Below, piece after piece: positions 1 through 8,800 of a stretch of DNA of 16,753 nt. The notes under the pieces were generated by a model. It had not been told where the DNA came from. It searched no databases and worked only from the letters and a program-made list of their open reading frames with translations. The position numbers and the translations under genes were made by a program. How positions within the stretch are numbered: position 1 is the stretch's first letter; each line of letters begins with the position of its first letter. The stretch covers positions 1 through 16,753 of the forward strand of contig JBDSLU010000521.1 of the NCBI GenBank assembly GCA_039916225.1, in the 5' to 3' direction. Source of the stretch: JBDSLU01 sp039916225 (lineage in GTDB: Bacteria; Acidobacteriota; Vicinamibacteria; Vicinamibacterales; Vicinamibacteraceae).

Positions 1-219
1 CAGCCGGCGGGCTCCGGCGTCTCCGTGACGCAAAAAGCGCGGGAGGCTGACGACGGCGACGGCGCACGGGAGGCATCAGTCCTTCTCCACAGCCATCGGT
101 GAGCGCGGGCTACCGGCCCCAGCGACCTGGAATACTCGCACCGCGTCAGCGGCGTCGACTCCTGACGGGGTGCGAAGGCACGGCGGCTCGCCGCCCAGCC
201 GTCTCGCTGCCCCGCCCGG
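1..219. other. Region downstream of the TraB/GumN gene, no feature supported
   Basis: No convincing gene, RNA or T-tract terminator is seen. Open frames here show no recognisable protein and look like GC-driven chance. Confidence 0.5.
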
Positions 220-1362
220 CTACGGGACCCGGGCGACCTTCAGGCCGGCCTTCTGCAGCTGAGCGACGATGCCGGTCGGGCCGGCGTAGTGGGCGGTGCC
301 GACGGCGAAGAAGAAGACCGTTGCCGGCTGCTGCTTGCGCAGCGCCAGGATCCGCTCGGTCATGTGCGTGTTCCGGCGGGTGATGGCGATGTCCTGGAAG
401 CGCGACATGAGCGCCGTGTCGCCGGCCATCGCCTCGTCCATGACGTGGGAGATGACGGCCATGTCGCCGGAGAGATAGGCGTCGATCAGTTCCTGGGTCT
501 GGGTCCGCGCGCCCGGCTTGACGCGCTCGATCTCGTCCAGCGTCAGCTCGAGCATCCGCGTCTGTTCCTTGACGGAGAAGCTCTCGAAGACCGCGATCTG
601 CTCGTCCGGCGTTTCGAGGGCCCCGACCGTCTTGCCATCCGCCTGCGCGCGGCTGTAAAGCATCGCGTCGAGCGGCTGCTTGCCGGCCATCATGTCCGGC
701 AGGAACTCGAGCAGCGACAGCTGCGACATCGCGGCCCACGGCTTCATCCGCTGGAAAAGCGGGCCGAGGATGGCGCCCATGCCAGCGTGGTCGGCGCCCA
801 GCGTCTTCTCGGCGGCGGCCGTCATCCGGTTGTAGAGCGGCTCGCCGATGACCTCCGACAGCTGCGTCCCGTCGGGCAGCATCACCTTGCCCATGATGCC
901 CATCTGGGTGCCGGCATCCATCGGGATCTCGGTGTAGAGGGCGGTCGCCTCGCCGTAGGCCTTGAGGACGGACGGCGGCAGCGCCAGCACCCGATCGTCG
1001 GGGACATGGATGGTGCCGAAGAGGTAGATCGGGGTCCGGCCGTCGACGCGCCACAGGAACGGTCCCTTCCCGGCCGCCGCGCCGGCGTCGTCGGTCGCCT
1101 CGGCGGCCCCCGCGCTGGCCGTGCCCGAGGCAGCCATGGCGTTCCAGGCCGCTTCAGGGCTGGCTTCGGCCGGGCCGGCGGCTGCTGGCGACGTCGCATC
1201 GCCTCCGGCGCCAGGCTCTCCGGGCGATGCCCCGGCGCCGGCCGCCAGGACCGGGGTGGCAGCGGAACCCGACGCTGGCGCGTTGCTGGCGGACCGGGAA
1301 CAGCCGGCCAGGGCCATCGAGGCGGCCGCGAGGAGGACGGAAGCGCGTCGGAACACGGTCAT
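220..1362 (-). CDS. TraB/GumN-family lipoprotein
   Basis: A 380-residue protein. It opens with a basic n-region and a hydrophobic segment ending in the lipobox LAGC (Cys21), so it is probably a lipidated envelope protein. Residues 22-100 are a low-complexity Ala/Gly/Ser/Pro linker. The core from about residue 104 shows the hallmarks of the TraB/PrgY/GumN family (related to Tiki-type metalloproteases): GTIH at 116-119, a conserved Glu in YTEIP soon after, and a C-terminal GTAHYAG motif at 355-361 next to the end. These His and Glu residues are the presumed metal or catalytic residues of the family; the bacterial substrate is not known. An AGGAG lies only 2 bases before the ATG at 1362, but 8 bases before an in-frame GTG at 1356, so the true start may be two codons later; the lipobox is kept either way. 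The gene is divergent from the kinase pair and could share its promoter region. Confidence 0.88.
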   Translation of the reverse strand: MTVFRRASVLLAAASMALAGCSRSASNAPASGSAATPVLAAGAGASPGEPGAGGDATSPAAAGPAEASPEAAWNAMAASGTASAGAAEATDDAGAAAGKGPFLWRVDGRTPIYLFGTIHVPDDRVLALPPSVLKAYGEATALYTEIPMDAGTQMGIMGKVMLPDGTQLSEVIGEPLYNRMTAAAEKTLGADHAGMGAILGPLFQRMKPWAAMSQLSLLEFLPDMMAGKQPLDAMLYSRAQADGKTVGALETPDEQIAVFESFSVKEQTRMLELTLDEIERVKPGARTQTQELIDAYLSGDMAVISHVMDEAMAGDTALMSRFQDIAITRRNTHMTERILALRKQQPATVFFFAVGTAHYAGPTGIVAQLQKAGLKVARVP

Positions 1363-1364
1363 GA

Positions 1365-1369
1365 CTCCT
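1365..1369 (-). promoter_or_regulatory. Shine-Dalgarno AGGAG of the TraB/GumN gene
   Basis: AGGAG reads on the minus strand just upstream of the lipoprotein gene. The spacing is 2 bases to ATG 1362, which is too tight, and 8 bases to GTG 1356, which is normal. It therefore argues for the GTG as the main start, giving MFRRASVLL at the N-terminus. Confidence 0.5.
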
Positions 1370-1411
1370 GACGGGTCTGCGCCCGGCCACTCACGGCCGG
1401 CGGACGGGTCG

Positions 1412-3001
1412 GTGAGTATAATCGGCACATTGGCCGGGCCACCCGCGACAATCGGCCGCTACGAGCTCCGTGAGCGCATTGCGCACGGTGGCATGGGCGT
1501 GCTCTATCTGGCGTTCGACCCCGTCACCGAACGCGAGGTCGCGCTGAAGGTGCTGCGAGTCGACAGCGACGATCTGCGCGAACGATTCCTGCGCGAGGCT
1601 CGGCTGGCCGCCCGCCTGCAGCACCCCAACATCGTCACGATCTACGACGTCGGCGCCCACGAGGATCAACCGTTCATCGCGATGGAGTTCATCGCCGGCG
1701 AGACCCTCGGCGAGCTCGTGCATCGACGCGCGCCGCTGGCGCTGTCGAGGCGGATCGCGCTCATGGAGCAGGTGTGCGTCGGCCTCGCCTACGCCCACCG
1801 CCACGGCATCGTCCACCGCGACGTCAAGCCGGCGAACCTGATGATCAGCCGCGATTCGGGCGTGCTGAAGGTCCTCGACTTCGGTGTCGCCGGCCGCGTC
1901 GACGCCGATCCGGGCACGCAGATGCTCATGGGGACACCGAATTACATGTCGCCGGAGCAGGTGGTGGGCCAGCCGTCCGACCATCGGAGCGATATTTTTT
2001 CGGTCGGCCTGGTCCTCTACGAGCTCCTCACCTACCGGCAGGCCTTCAGCGGAGAGTCGCAGCAGTCGATTCTCTTGAAGGTGCTGAACGAGTCTCCCCA
2101 GCCGCTCGCCGCCCTCGTGCCGGGTATCGACCCGTCGCTGCCGGCCATCGTCGACCGCGCCCTGGAGAAGTCCGTCGACCGGCGCTACCCCGATCTGGAG
2201 GCCATGCGCTCGGACCTGTCGCGGGTCGGCCAGCGGGTCGTCGCCGCCGAGACCTCGCACGATCTCGTCGGACGAGGCACGGTCGCGGCCCGCGGCCGGG
2301 GCCGCGCCGGCCGGGTGCCGCTGCGCCGCCCCGAGCCGCCCCCCGCGGCTCCGGAGACGGCCGTGGAGCCGATCCCGGGCTCGCTCTCGGACTCGCTCTC
2401 GGGCTCGCTCTCGGGCGCGATCGGCTCGGCGGTCGCGGCGCCAGGTGCGGGCGCCGGCGCCGCCGCCCGGGCCCGGACGCTCGAGTCCGACGCCGCCGCT
2501 GCATTGGCCGCCGCCGAACGGGACGCCTACGAGGGACGCTTCGCCGCGGCGATCCGCCGGCTCGAGGCGATCGGGCCGCACCCCGAGATCGACGGCGCGC
2601 TGCGCCATTATCGCCAGCAGGTCGCCGCCCGCGACGCCGCGCGGGCCCAGGGTGGCGCGCGCGTGATCACCGACGTGATCCGCGCCCACGTCGGCGGCGT
2701 CCGCGCCGCGCTCTCGGCCGGCCGCTGGCGCGAGGCGCAGGAACTGCTGCGGACGCTGGAGCGCGAGGTGCCCGCCCCCGACGACCCTGGTACGCCCGCC
2801 GACCCCGCCACGACCGCTCCGGCCACGGCGCACGACGGTCCGCCGTTCGATGGCTTCGCCGAACACGAGCCACCGCCGATGCGGCGTGACGACGAAGTGG
2901 CACACTATCTATCCCGCGCGAGGCGACGGCTCGAAGCCGGCGACGTCCCCGCCGCGCAGTCGCTCCTCGACGCCGCCCTCGACGTGACCCGTACGCCATG
3001 A
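1412..3001 (+). CDS. Hanks-type Ser/Thr protein kinase, soluble (kinase 1)
   Basis: The kinase domain fills residues 15 to about 275, counted from GTG 1412: Gly-rich loop IAHGGMGV (first Gly replaced by Ala), ATP Lys46 in VALKVL, alpha-C Glu62, catalytic HRDVKPAN (Asp137, Asn142), DFG Asp156 and SPE at 180-182. All catalytic residues are present, so it should be active. The rest is an Ala/Pro/Arg-rich linker with an SLSG repeat, then helical TPR-like segments; no membrane segment is seen. The start is uncertain. ATG 1361 would overlap the start codon of the divergent gene, GTG 1412 lies in the promoter island, and TTG 1430 gives an N-terminus matching that of kinase 2 but no leader. No good ribosome binding site is visible for any of them. 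The stop overlaps the start of kinase 2 (ATGA), so the two are probably co-transcribed and translationally coupled. Confidence 0.88.
   Translation: MSIIGTLAGPPATIGRYELRERIAHGGMGVLYLAFDPVTEREVALKVLRVDSDDLRERFLREARLAARLQHPNIVTIYDVGAHEDQPFIAMEFIAGETLGELVHRRAPLALSRRIALMEQVCVGLAYAHRHGIVHRDVKPANLMISRDSGVLKVLDFGVAGRVDADPGTQMLMGTPNYMSPEQVVGQPSDHRSDIFSVGLVLYELLTYRQAFSGESQQSILLKVLNESPQPLAALVPGIDPSLPAIVDRALEKSVDRRYPDLEAMRSDLSRVGQRVVAAETSHDLVGRGTVAARGRGRAGRVPLRRPEPPPAAPETAVEPIPGSLSDSLSGSLSGAIGSAVAAPGAGAGAAARARTLESDAAAALAAAERDAYEGRFAAAIRRLEAIGPHPEIDGALRHYRQQVAARDAARAQGGARVITDVIRAHVGGVRAALSAGRWREAQELLRTLEREVPAPDDPGTPADPATTAPATAHDGPPFDGFAEHEPPPMRRDDEVAHYLSRARRRLEAGDVPAAQSLLDAALDVTRTP
1415..1422. promoter_or_regulatory. 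Overlapping divergent -10 elements
   Basis: The sequence AGTATAAT contains a perfect plus-strand TATAAT at 1417-1422 and, on the minus strand, TATACT covering 1420-1415. It is an AT-rich island in very GC-rich DNA, between two divergent genes. Neither strand shows a convincing -35. The minus-strand element would give the lipoprotein gene a leader of about 45 bases. The plus-strand element would start transcription near 1429, right at the TTG codon 1430 of the first kinase. Promoter activity is inferred from sequence only. Confidence 0.4.
2378..2413 (+). repeat. Three tandem 12-bp units encoding SLSG/SLSD
   Basis: The unit GGCTCGCTCTCG occurs at 2378-2389, as a one-base variant at 2390-2401, and again at 2402-2413. 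It lies in the linker of kinase 1 and adds four residues (Gly/Asp-Ser-Leu-Ser) per copy, so a change in copy number would keep the frame. Confidence 0.85.
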
Positions 3002-5760
3002 AACTGCCGCAGGCCATCGATCGGTATCGCGTCCGCGAGCGCCTCGGCCAAGGCGGCATGGGCGCCCTGTTCCTGGCCCTCGATCCGGCCATCGATCGCC
3101 TCGTCGCGATCAAGGTGCTGCGGGTCGACAACCCCGACGTGCGCGAGCGCTTCCAGCGCGAGGCACGGCTGGCGGCGCGGCTGCAGCACCCGAACATCGT
3201 CACCGTCTACGACGTCGGCGAGCACGACGGCCAGCCGTTCATCGCCATGGAGTACATCCCGGGCGAGACGCTGGCCGAACTGATCCGCCGGCGCGCGCCG
3301 CTCGATACGCGACAGCGCGTCGAGATGGTCATCGAGATCTGCAGCGGCCTGGCCTTCGCGCACAAGCACGGCATCGTGCACCGCGACATCAAGCCGGCCA
3401 ACCTGATCGTCAGCCGCGACTCGAACATCCTGAAGATCCTCGATTTCGGCATCGCCCGGGCCGGCGAATCGGGGCTGACGCAGATCGGCATGGTGATCGG
3501 CACGCCGAACTACATGTCGCCCGAACAGGTGCGCGGCGACGCCATCGATCATCGCAGCGACATCTTCGCCGTCGGCCTGGTGCTCTACGAGCTGCTCGTC
3601 TACCGCCAGGCCTTCGAGGCCGAGACGCAGCCGGCCGTGCTGATGAAGATCCTCAGCGATCAGCCGGCGCCGCTGGCGATGCTCGATCCGCTGGTCGACG
3701 CCGGCGTGGCCCAGGTCGTTTACAAGGCACTGGCCAAGAACCCCGCCGATCGCTACGCCGACCTCGGGGCGATGAAGGCCGAGCTCGTGCGCATCGTCCA
3801 GCGCCTCGAAAGCGAGGCCAGCGACGGCCGCACGATGATGATGGCGCCGCCGCCGCCGCGCGGCATGCAGATCGTGCCGACCAATCCGCCGAACCAGTCG
3901 GGCTCGTTCGATCGGGTGGCGCGGCACTTCGCGGCGATCGAGGCGGCCCTCTCCGCCGGCGACGACGCGCGGGCGCGGCAGGAGCTGCAGCTGGCCACCC
4001 AGGCGTCGCCGGGGCATCCGCGACTGGGCGAGATGGGCGCCAAGATCTCGCAGGCGCGCACCGAGCGCGAGCTGGCGCGATCCATCGGCGAGGCCCGGGC
4101 GCGTCTGGCCGCCGGCGCGCTCACCGAGGCCAACCAGTGGCTGACGCGAGCGCAGAAGGTGGCCCCGCACGCCCCCGAGGTCGCCGAGCTGCGCCAGGAG
4201 ATCGAGCGCGCCGCCGACGGACGCGAGCAGGAGCGCGATCGCCAGCGCCGCGTGGCCGCGGCTGTCGCCCACGCGCGCGAAGCGTTGAAGACCGGCAGTG
4301 TCACCACCGCCATGCGCGCCGTCACCGAAGCGCTCGGCCTCGATCCATCCGATGGCGCGGCGCTGGCGCTGAAGGCCGAAATCGACGCGTCACGCGGCGG
4401 CCCACCGGCCGTTCCCGCGGCGCCCGGCACCGGGTCGAATCGCGTCGTCGGTCCGCCGCCGCCCGCGTCGGCGCGAGCGCTGACCGGCAGCCAGGCACGC
4501 CAGCTCTCCGGATCGCGCCCTGCGGCCGTTCCCCCACCGCTGTCGGTGCCGCCGCCGATGCCGCCCCATGAGCTGCCGCTGCACCCGCCGACGCTGGCGT
4601 CCGCCGCCGCGGCCGAGGCCGCCGTCCCGGCCCGGCGCTCGTCGAAGCTGCCGTTCGCGTTCCTGGGCATCGCCGCCGTGGTCGCGATCGTCTTCGGCTT
4701 CGCCGCGCTCTTCATCTGGCGCCAGGTGTCGGCCCGCCTGTTCCAGGGTCCGAAGACCGTGCAGGAGGCGCCGGCCACACCCGGTACCCCTGGGGCCACC
4801 GAGGCGCCATCGACGTCCGAGCCGCCGCCGACGACGGCGACGACCGAGCGGCCGACGCCCACTCGACCCCCGACGACGCCCACGCCCGCGCCCGCGAACG
4901 AGCCGCCGGTCGCGCCGCCGACGACGCCGCCGTCCGAGGACGCGGCGCTGACCGCGCGCCTGGCCCAGGCGCTCACCGAGTTCCAGGCGCAGCGCACGGC
5001 GTCCGCGCTCAACACGCTGGCCAGTCTCATCGACGAGGCCCCGCAGCGCGACGACCTGCGCCAGACGGCCGAGCAGTGGGCGCGCACGCTGCAGGCGCGG
5101 GCCGGCGAGGTCCGGGCGACGGCCCGCAAGCCGGCGCAGCTGCCGCCGGTCATGCGCATGGCCGACGGCTACGTGCTGCGGGGCGAAGCCGAGCTCGGGG
5201 CCGGCGATCCGATCGCCGCCGGGCGCGCCTTCGACCGCGGCCGCGACGCGTGGGCGACGATCGTCGCGCGACAGGTGTCACGCGGGATCACCGAGGCGCC
5301 GTCGAACCCGGAACCGGACCCGACGCCCGCCGAGCCGCCGCGCACCACGACCCGCGAGCCGGCGCCGCGCGAGCCCGAGCCGTCCGCTCGCGACGTGCAG
5401 TCGCTGACGCCCGAGCAGGAGTTCGAGCGCGCCAACATCATGCGGCTGCTGCAGTCGTTCAAGCGCGCCTTCGACAGCCGCAGCGGCGACTCGCTGCGGC
5501 CCATCTGGCCGACGTTGTCGGCGAGCGCCGCCCAGGGTTACCAAGGGCAGTGGCAGAAGGCGCTGTCGCAGCAGTGGACCTACAACAGCGTCCACATCCG
5601 CATGGCCGCGGACGGCAAGCGGGCGACGGTCGAGACCGAGGTCACCGTGACGTCGCTGACGCCCGGCGCCCGCGAGAACTCGGTCGAGCGGCGGCGGGCG
5701 ACGTTCAATCTCGAGCGACTCGGCCCGCTCTGGGTCGTCGCCAACGTCAGCGGAATCTGA
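2998..5760 (+). CDS. Transmembrane Ser/Thr kinase with NTF2-like ectodomain (kinase 2)
   Basis: A 920-residue protein. The kinase domain (about 10-275) has LGQGGMGA, ATP Lys39, alpha-C Glu55, HRDIKPAN (Asp130, Asn135), DFG Asp149 and SPEQ, so all catalytic residues are kept. Residues 302-466 hold about three TPR-like helical units. A Pro-rich stretch and basic ARRSSK then lead into one membrane helix at 551-574. The basic flank puts the kinase in the cytoplasm. Outside are a Pro/Thr-rich spacer (about 585-645), another helical TPR-like part (about 647-760), a second Pro-rich linker and a C-terminal alpha+beta domain (805-920) that looks NTF2/SnoaL-like and may sense a ligand or envelope state. 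The ATG overlaps the kinase 1 stop, and no Shine-Dalgarno is seen, which fits coupling. The kinase domain is a close paralogue of kinase 1. The NTF2-like call rests on pattern only and is less certain than the kinase call. Confidence 0.93.
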   Translation: MKLPQAIDRYRVRERLGQGGMGALFLALDPAIDRLVAIKVLRVDNPDVRERFQREARLAARLQHPNIVTVYDVGEHDGQPFIAMEYIPGETLAELIRRRAPLDTRQRVEMVIEICSGLAFAHKHGIVHRDIKPANLIVSRDSNILKILDFGIARAGESGLTQIGMVIGTPNYMSPEQVRGDAIDHRSDIFAVGLVLYELLVYRQAFEAETQPAVLMKILSDQPAPLAMLDPLVDAGVAQVVYKALAKNPADRYADLGAMKAELVRIVQRLESEASDGRTMMMAPPPPRGMQIVPTNPPNQSGSFDRVARHFAAIEAALSAGDDARARQELQLATQASPGHPRLGEMGAKISQARTERELARSIGEARARLAAGALTEANQWLTRAQKVAPHAPEVAELRQEIERAADGREQERDRQRRVAAAVAHAREALKTGSVTTAMRAVTEALGLDPSDGAALALKAEIDASRGGPPAVPAAPGTGSNRVVGPPPPASARALTGSQARQLSGSRPAAVPPPLSVPPPMPPHELPLHPPTLASAAAAEAAVPARRSSKLPFAFLGIAAVVAIVFGFAALFIWRQVSARLFQGPKTVQEAPATPGTPGATEAPSTSEPPPTTATTERPTPTRPPTTPTPAPANEPPVAPPTTPPSEDAALTARLAQALTEFQAQRTASALNTLASLIDEAPQRDDLRQTAEQWARTLQARAGEVRATARKPAQLPPVMRMADGYVLRGEAELGAGDPIAAGRAFDRGRDAWATIVARQVSRGITEAPSNPEPDPTPAEPPRTTTREPAPREPEPSARDVQSLTPEQEFERANIMRLLQSFKRAFDSRSGDSLRPIWPTLSASAAQGYQGQWQKALSQQWTYNSVHIRMAADGKRATVETEVTVTSLTPGARENSVERRRATFNLERLGPLWVVANVSGI

Positions 5761-5765
5761 TTGTG

Positions 5766-5792
5766 GCGGCCGGTCCACTCCGGACCGGCCGC
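5766..5792 (+). terminator. Hairpin downstream of the kinase operon
   Basis: A perfect 11-bp stem (GCGGCCGGTCC with its complement) encloses a 5-base loop and begins 6 bases after the kinase 2 stop codon. No T tract follows, so it is a candidate terminator or 3'-end stabiliser rather than a classical intrinsic terminator. It lies between convergent genes. Confidence 0.55.
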
Positions 5793-5842
5793 GGGCGCCC
5801 TTCAGCACGTTCGGCTGCTCCTCGCGGCGCTGGGCGCGCCGC

Positions 5843-5862
5843 GGCGCCTCACGTGGGGCGCC
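5843..5862 (-). terminator. Hairpin downstream of the secreted repeat protein gene
   Basis: Two copies of the self-complementary GGCGCC, 8 bases apart, form a 6-bp stem that T-G and C-G pairs can extend to 8 bp around an ACGT loop. It lies 8 bases beyond the stop codon of the minus-strand gene. No T tract follows. Being short and GC-rich, it could be chance. Confidence 0.35.
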
Positions 5863-5869
5863 ATCTGAA

Positions 5870-8800
5870 TCACTGCAGCTTGGTCGCCAGCAGGTCCGAG
5901 CCGGCTGCCCACAGCTGACCGTTGGCGTTCCAGTACATCGCCCGCTCGACCACGATCGGCGTCGCGCCGAGGCTTTCGACGATGGCGCTGAACCGCGTGC
6001 CGCGCGGCACGCGCATGTAGGTCGCGCTGGGCTGTGCGTCCGACGTCACCACCGGCACGTTGAACCGCGAGTTGGCCGGCACGCTGAAGTCCTGGCTGAC
6101 CGAAGCGCCGGTCTCGAACAGCAGCGTGACCCGCACCGTCGCCGCGACCCCGGCGGTATTGGCAACGAGCAGGAACGTCGCCGTGTCCTCGGGCAGCAGG
6201 CCGACCTCGCCGTCGCCGACCGCCCACTTGGTCCCGGTCGTCGTCGCGCCGGCGGCGTTGTGCGCCTCGAACCACGCCTGGCCGTGCGGCCACCACATCG
6301 AGCGCTCGGCCAGGAACGTGACGCCGTTGGTGGACGTCAGCCGCATCGACACCGCGGTGGCGTTCAGCTGCGCGTGCTGCTCCTGCACGTTGATGGTGGT
6401 GCGGCTGTTCGGCTGCAGCACGTAGGGCCGCGTGACGGGGGCGCCGGACGGCAGCAGATAGGTGACGGTCACGTTGGCCGGTAACGCGTTGGGGTTGGCC
6501 ATCAGCAGGAACGTGTCGAAGAACGACCCGGTCGCGCCCTCGGCGAAGAACCAGTCGAGCGACGGGCTGGTGACGCCGGCGCTGTCGTGTCCGGCGGCGA
6601 AGACGCCAGTCGCCGACGAGTACATCGCGCGCTCGACGATGATCGGCACGGCATTCAGGCTCTCGACGACGGCCGAGACGTCGGTGGCGCCGAGGCCCGG
6701 CTGCTCGTCGACGGCGATGGTCGCCCGGGTATTCGGGTTGACGACGATCATCTGCTCGATCGGCGCACCGGCCGGCAGCAGGTAGCGGATGCGCACCGAC
6801 GCCGCCTGCGTCGGGCTCGGGTTCTGGATCAGATAGAACAGCGCGAACGATCCGTGCGTGGCGCCTTCGGCGAGGTACCACGTCAACGATGGCGCCGGCG
6901 AGCTCGATTCGGCGTGGGCTCCGGCCCGCGACTGCTGATCCCACCGCATCGTGCGATCGACCACCACCTGCACGTCGGACTCGATGACGGTCGAGACGTT
7001 GGCCGATTCGAGGCCGGGCAGCAGCCGCAGGTCGATCGTCCGGCGCGAGGTGGCCGGCACGACGAGGTAGTGCCGCACGATCTCGCCCAGGCCGGTCTGG
7101 AAGCGGAACAGCACGCGGGCCGGCGTCGCCCCCGGATTGGCGACGACGACGCGGGTGTCGAAGAACGAGCCGGTCGCGCCCTCGGCCAGGTAGCGCGTGA
7201 ACAAGCCGCGTGGATGCGTCAGCGCGGCGCATTCCTGGGCGTTGGTGCGGCCGTCGCCGTCGCTGTCGAGCGCGCCGTCGGTCGCGTCGAGCGGGCTGAA
7301 GCCGTACTGCAGCTCCCAGATGTCGGCCATGCCGTCGAGGTCGTCGTCGTCGGAAGTGAGGTTGCAGGCCAGGACCGGCGCGGCCAGCGGCTCGTACTGG
7401 AACACCTCGGTCGACGTACCGCTCGTCGTCGTGACGACGACGTCGGCGGGCCCCTGCGCGCCGGCCGGCGTCACCGCGACAATCTGGGTGTTGCTGAGGA
7501 TCTGCAGGCCGGTGGCCGGCACGCCGCCGACGGTGACGGTCGTGGCCGGCGTGAAGTTCTGGCCGCTGACCGTGATCGCGGTGCCGCCGGTGATCGGACC
7601 GGAGCTGGGCGTCAACGGCTGGGTGACCGGGGCCGCATTCACCGGCGCGAACTCATAGGTGAAGGACGAACTCGACATCGCGGTGGTGCCGTTGCTGTTC
7701 TGCACCACGATGGACGCCGGCCCAGCGGCATCGACGGGAGGCGTGGTCACCCCAATCGAGGTGCCAGCACCATTGACGATCGGGCTGATGCCGGCGGCGG
7801 CGCCGAAACGGACGGTGGCGCCGACACTGAAGCCCGAGCCGGAGATGGTGACCGTCGTGCCGCCGGTGACGGGGCCGGTGGCGAGCGCGAACGAGGTGAT
7901 CGTCGGCGTGATCAGCCCGCCTACGTAGCTGTACTCGACCTCGTTGGTGGCCTCGTTGGCGACGATCACACGCACCGGGACCGGGCCATCGACGCCGCCG
8001 GGCGCGGCCGGCACGGTGACGCGAAGCAGGGCGCTGTTGACGAACTGGACGCCGGCGCCGAGGTTGATGTCGTTCCAGCGAACGACCGACTGCGCGGTGA
8101 AGTTGGCGCCCCACACATCGACGACGTTGCCGCCGGTCGTCGGGCCCGATGACGGCGACAGGGCGCCGATCGACGGCGTGCCGTCGCTGTCCTCCGGCGT
8201 CTCCTCGACCTCGATCACGGGCTCGCCCCCGCCGGTGCCCGGATCGGGCTCGGTGGTGTTGCCGGTGGTGTTGCCGTCGCCGCTGGTCGCCGGATCCTCG
8301 GTGCTTCCGCTGGGCGGCGCCGGCGGGACATCGGCCGGCGGCGGGGTGTCGGTCGTCGGCGAGGGCACCTGGCCAGTCGTCGACTTGCCGTCCTCGCTGA
8401 GGGCCAAGGTGATGGGCCCGTTGGGAGCGGATGCGCCGCTGCCGCCGCCGTTGACGGCCTGGGTGCGGAACAGGAGCAGGTTGCCGTTGCCGCTGATGAC
8501 CGGCGCGCCGCTGGCGCCAGGCAGGTCGAGCCGGCTGTCCTGGCTCAGACGCCGGGTGACCGCGCCCAACTGCCGATCGTAGATGAAGATGTCGCGGACC
8601 CGGTTGCGATCGTCCGGAGTGCAGGTGCCGTCGACGACCTGGGCGTTGTTCGCCGCCGTCGCGAACACGACGAAGCGACCATCGTAGGTAATCGACGGAT
8701 CGACGCTGTGATTGGTGAGGTTCTGCTCGCAGCGGTTGCTGCTGACCAGCGAGGTGTTGATGGCGCCGGGCTCGTCGAAGACGCCGTCCTGGTCGGTGTC

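Noticed and set aside
1121..1411. Extended N-terminus of kinase 1
   Set aside because: It would run antisense through the start of the lipoprotein gene. The extra residues are Ala/Pro/Arg low complexity and a kinase does not need them.
1391..2905. Long minus-strand open frame opposite kinase 1
   Set aside because: It lies wholly antisense to a clear kinase, has a repetitive Arg/Ala/Gly/His-rich product with no motif, and is explained by GC-rich codon bias.
2905..5159. Two long minus-strand open frames opposite kinase 2
   Set aside because: They mirror kinase codons and show no start signal or recognisable domain.
6587..8152. Plus-strand frame of about 520 codons opposite the secreted repeat protein
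   Set aside because: The product is Arg/Asp/Gly/Val low complexity, a shadow of the minus-strand gene, which has clear IPT/TIG and repeat motifs.
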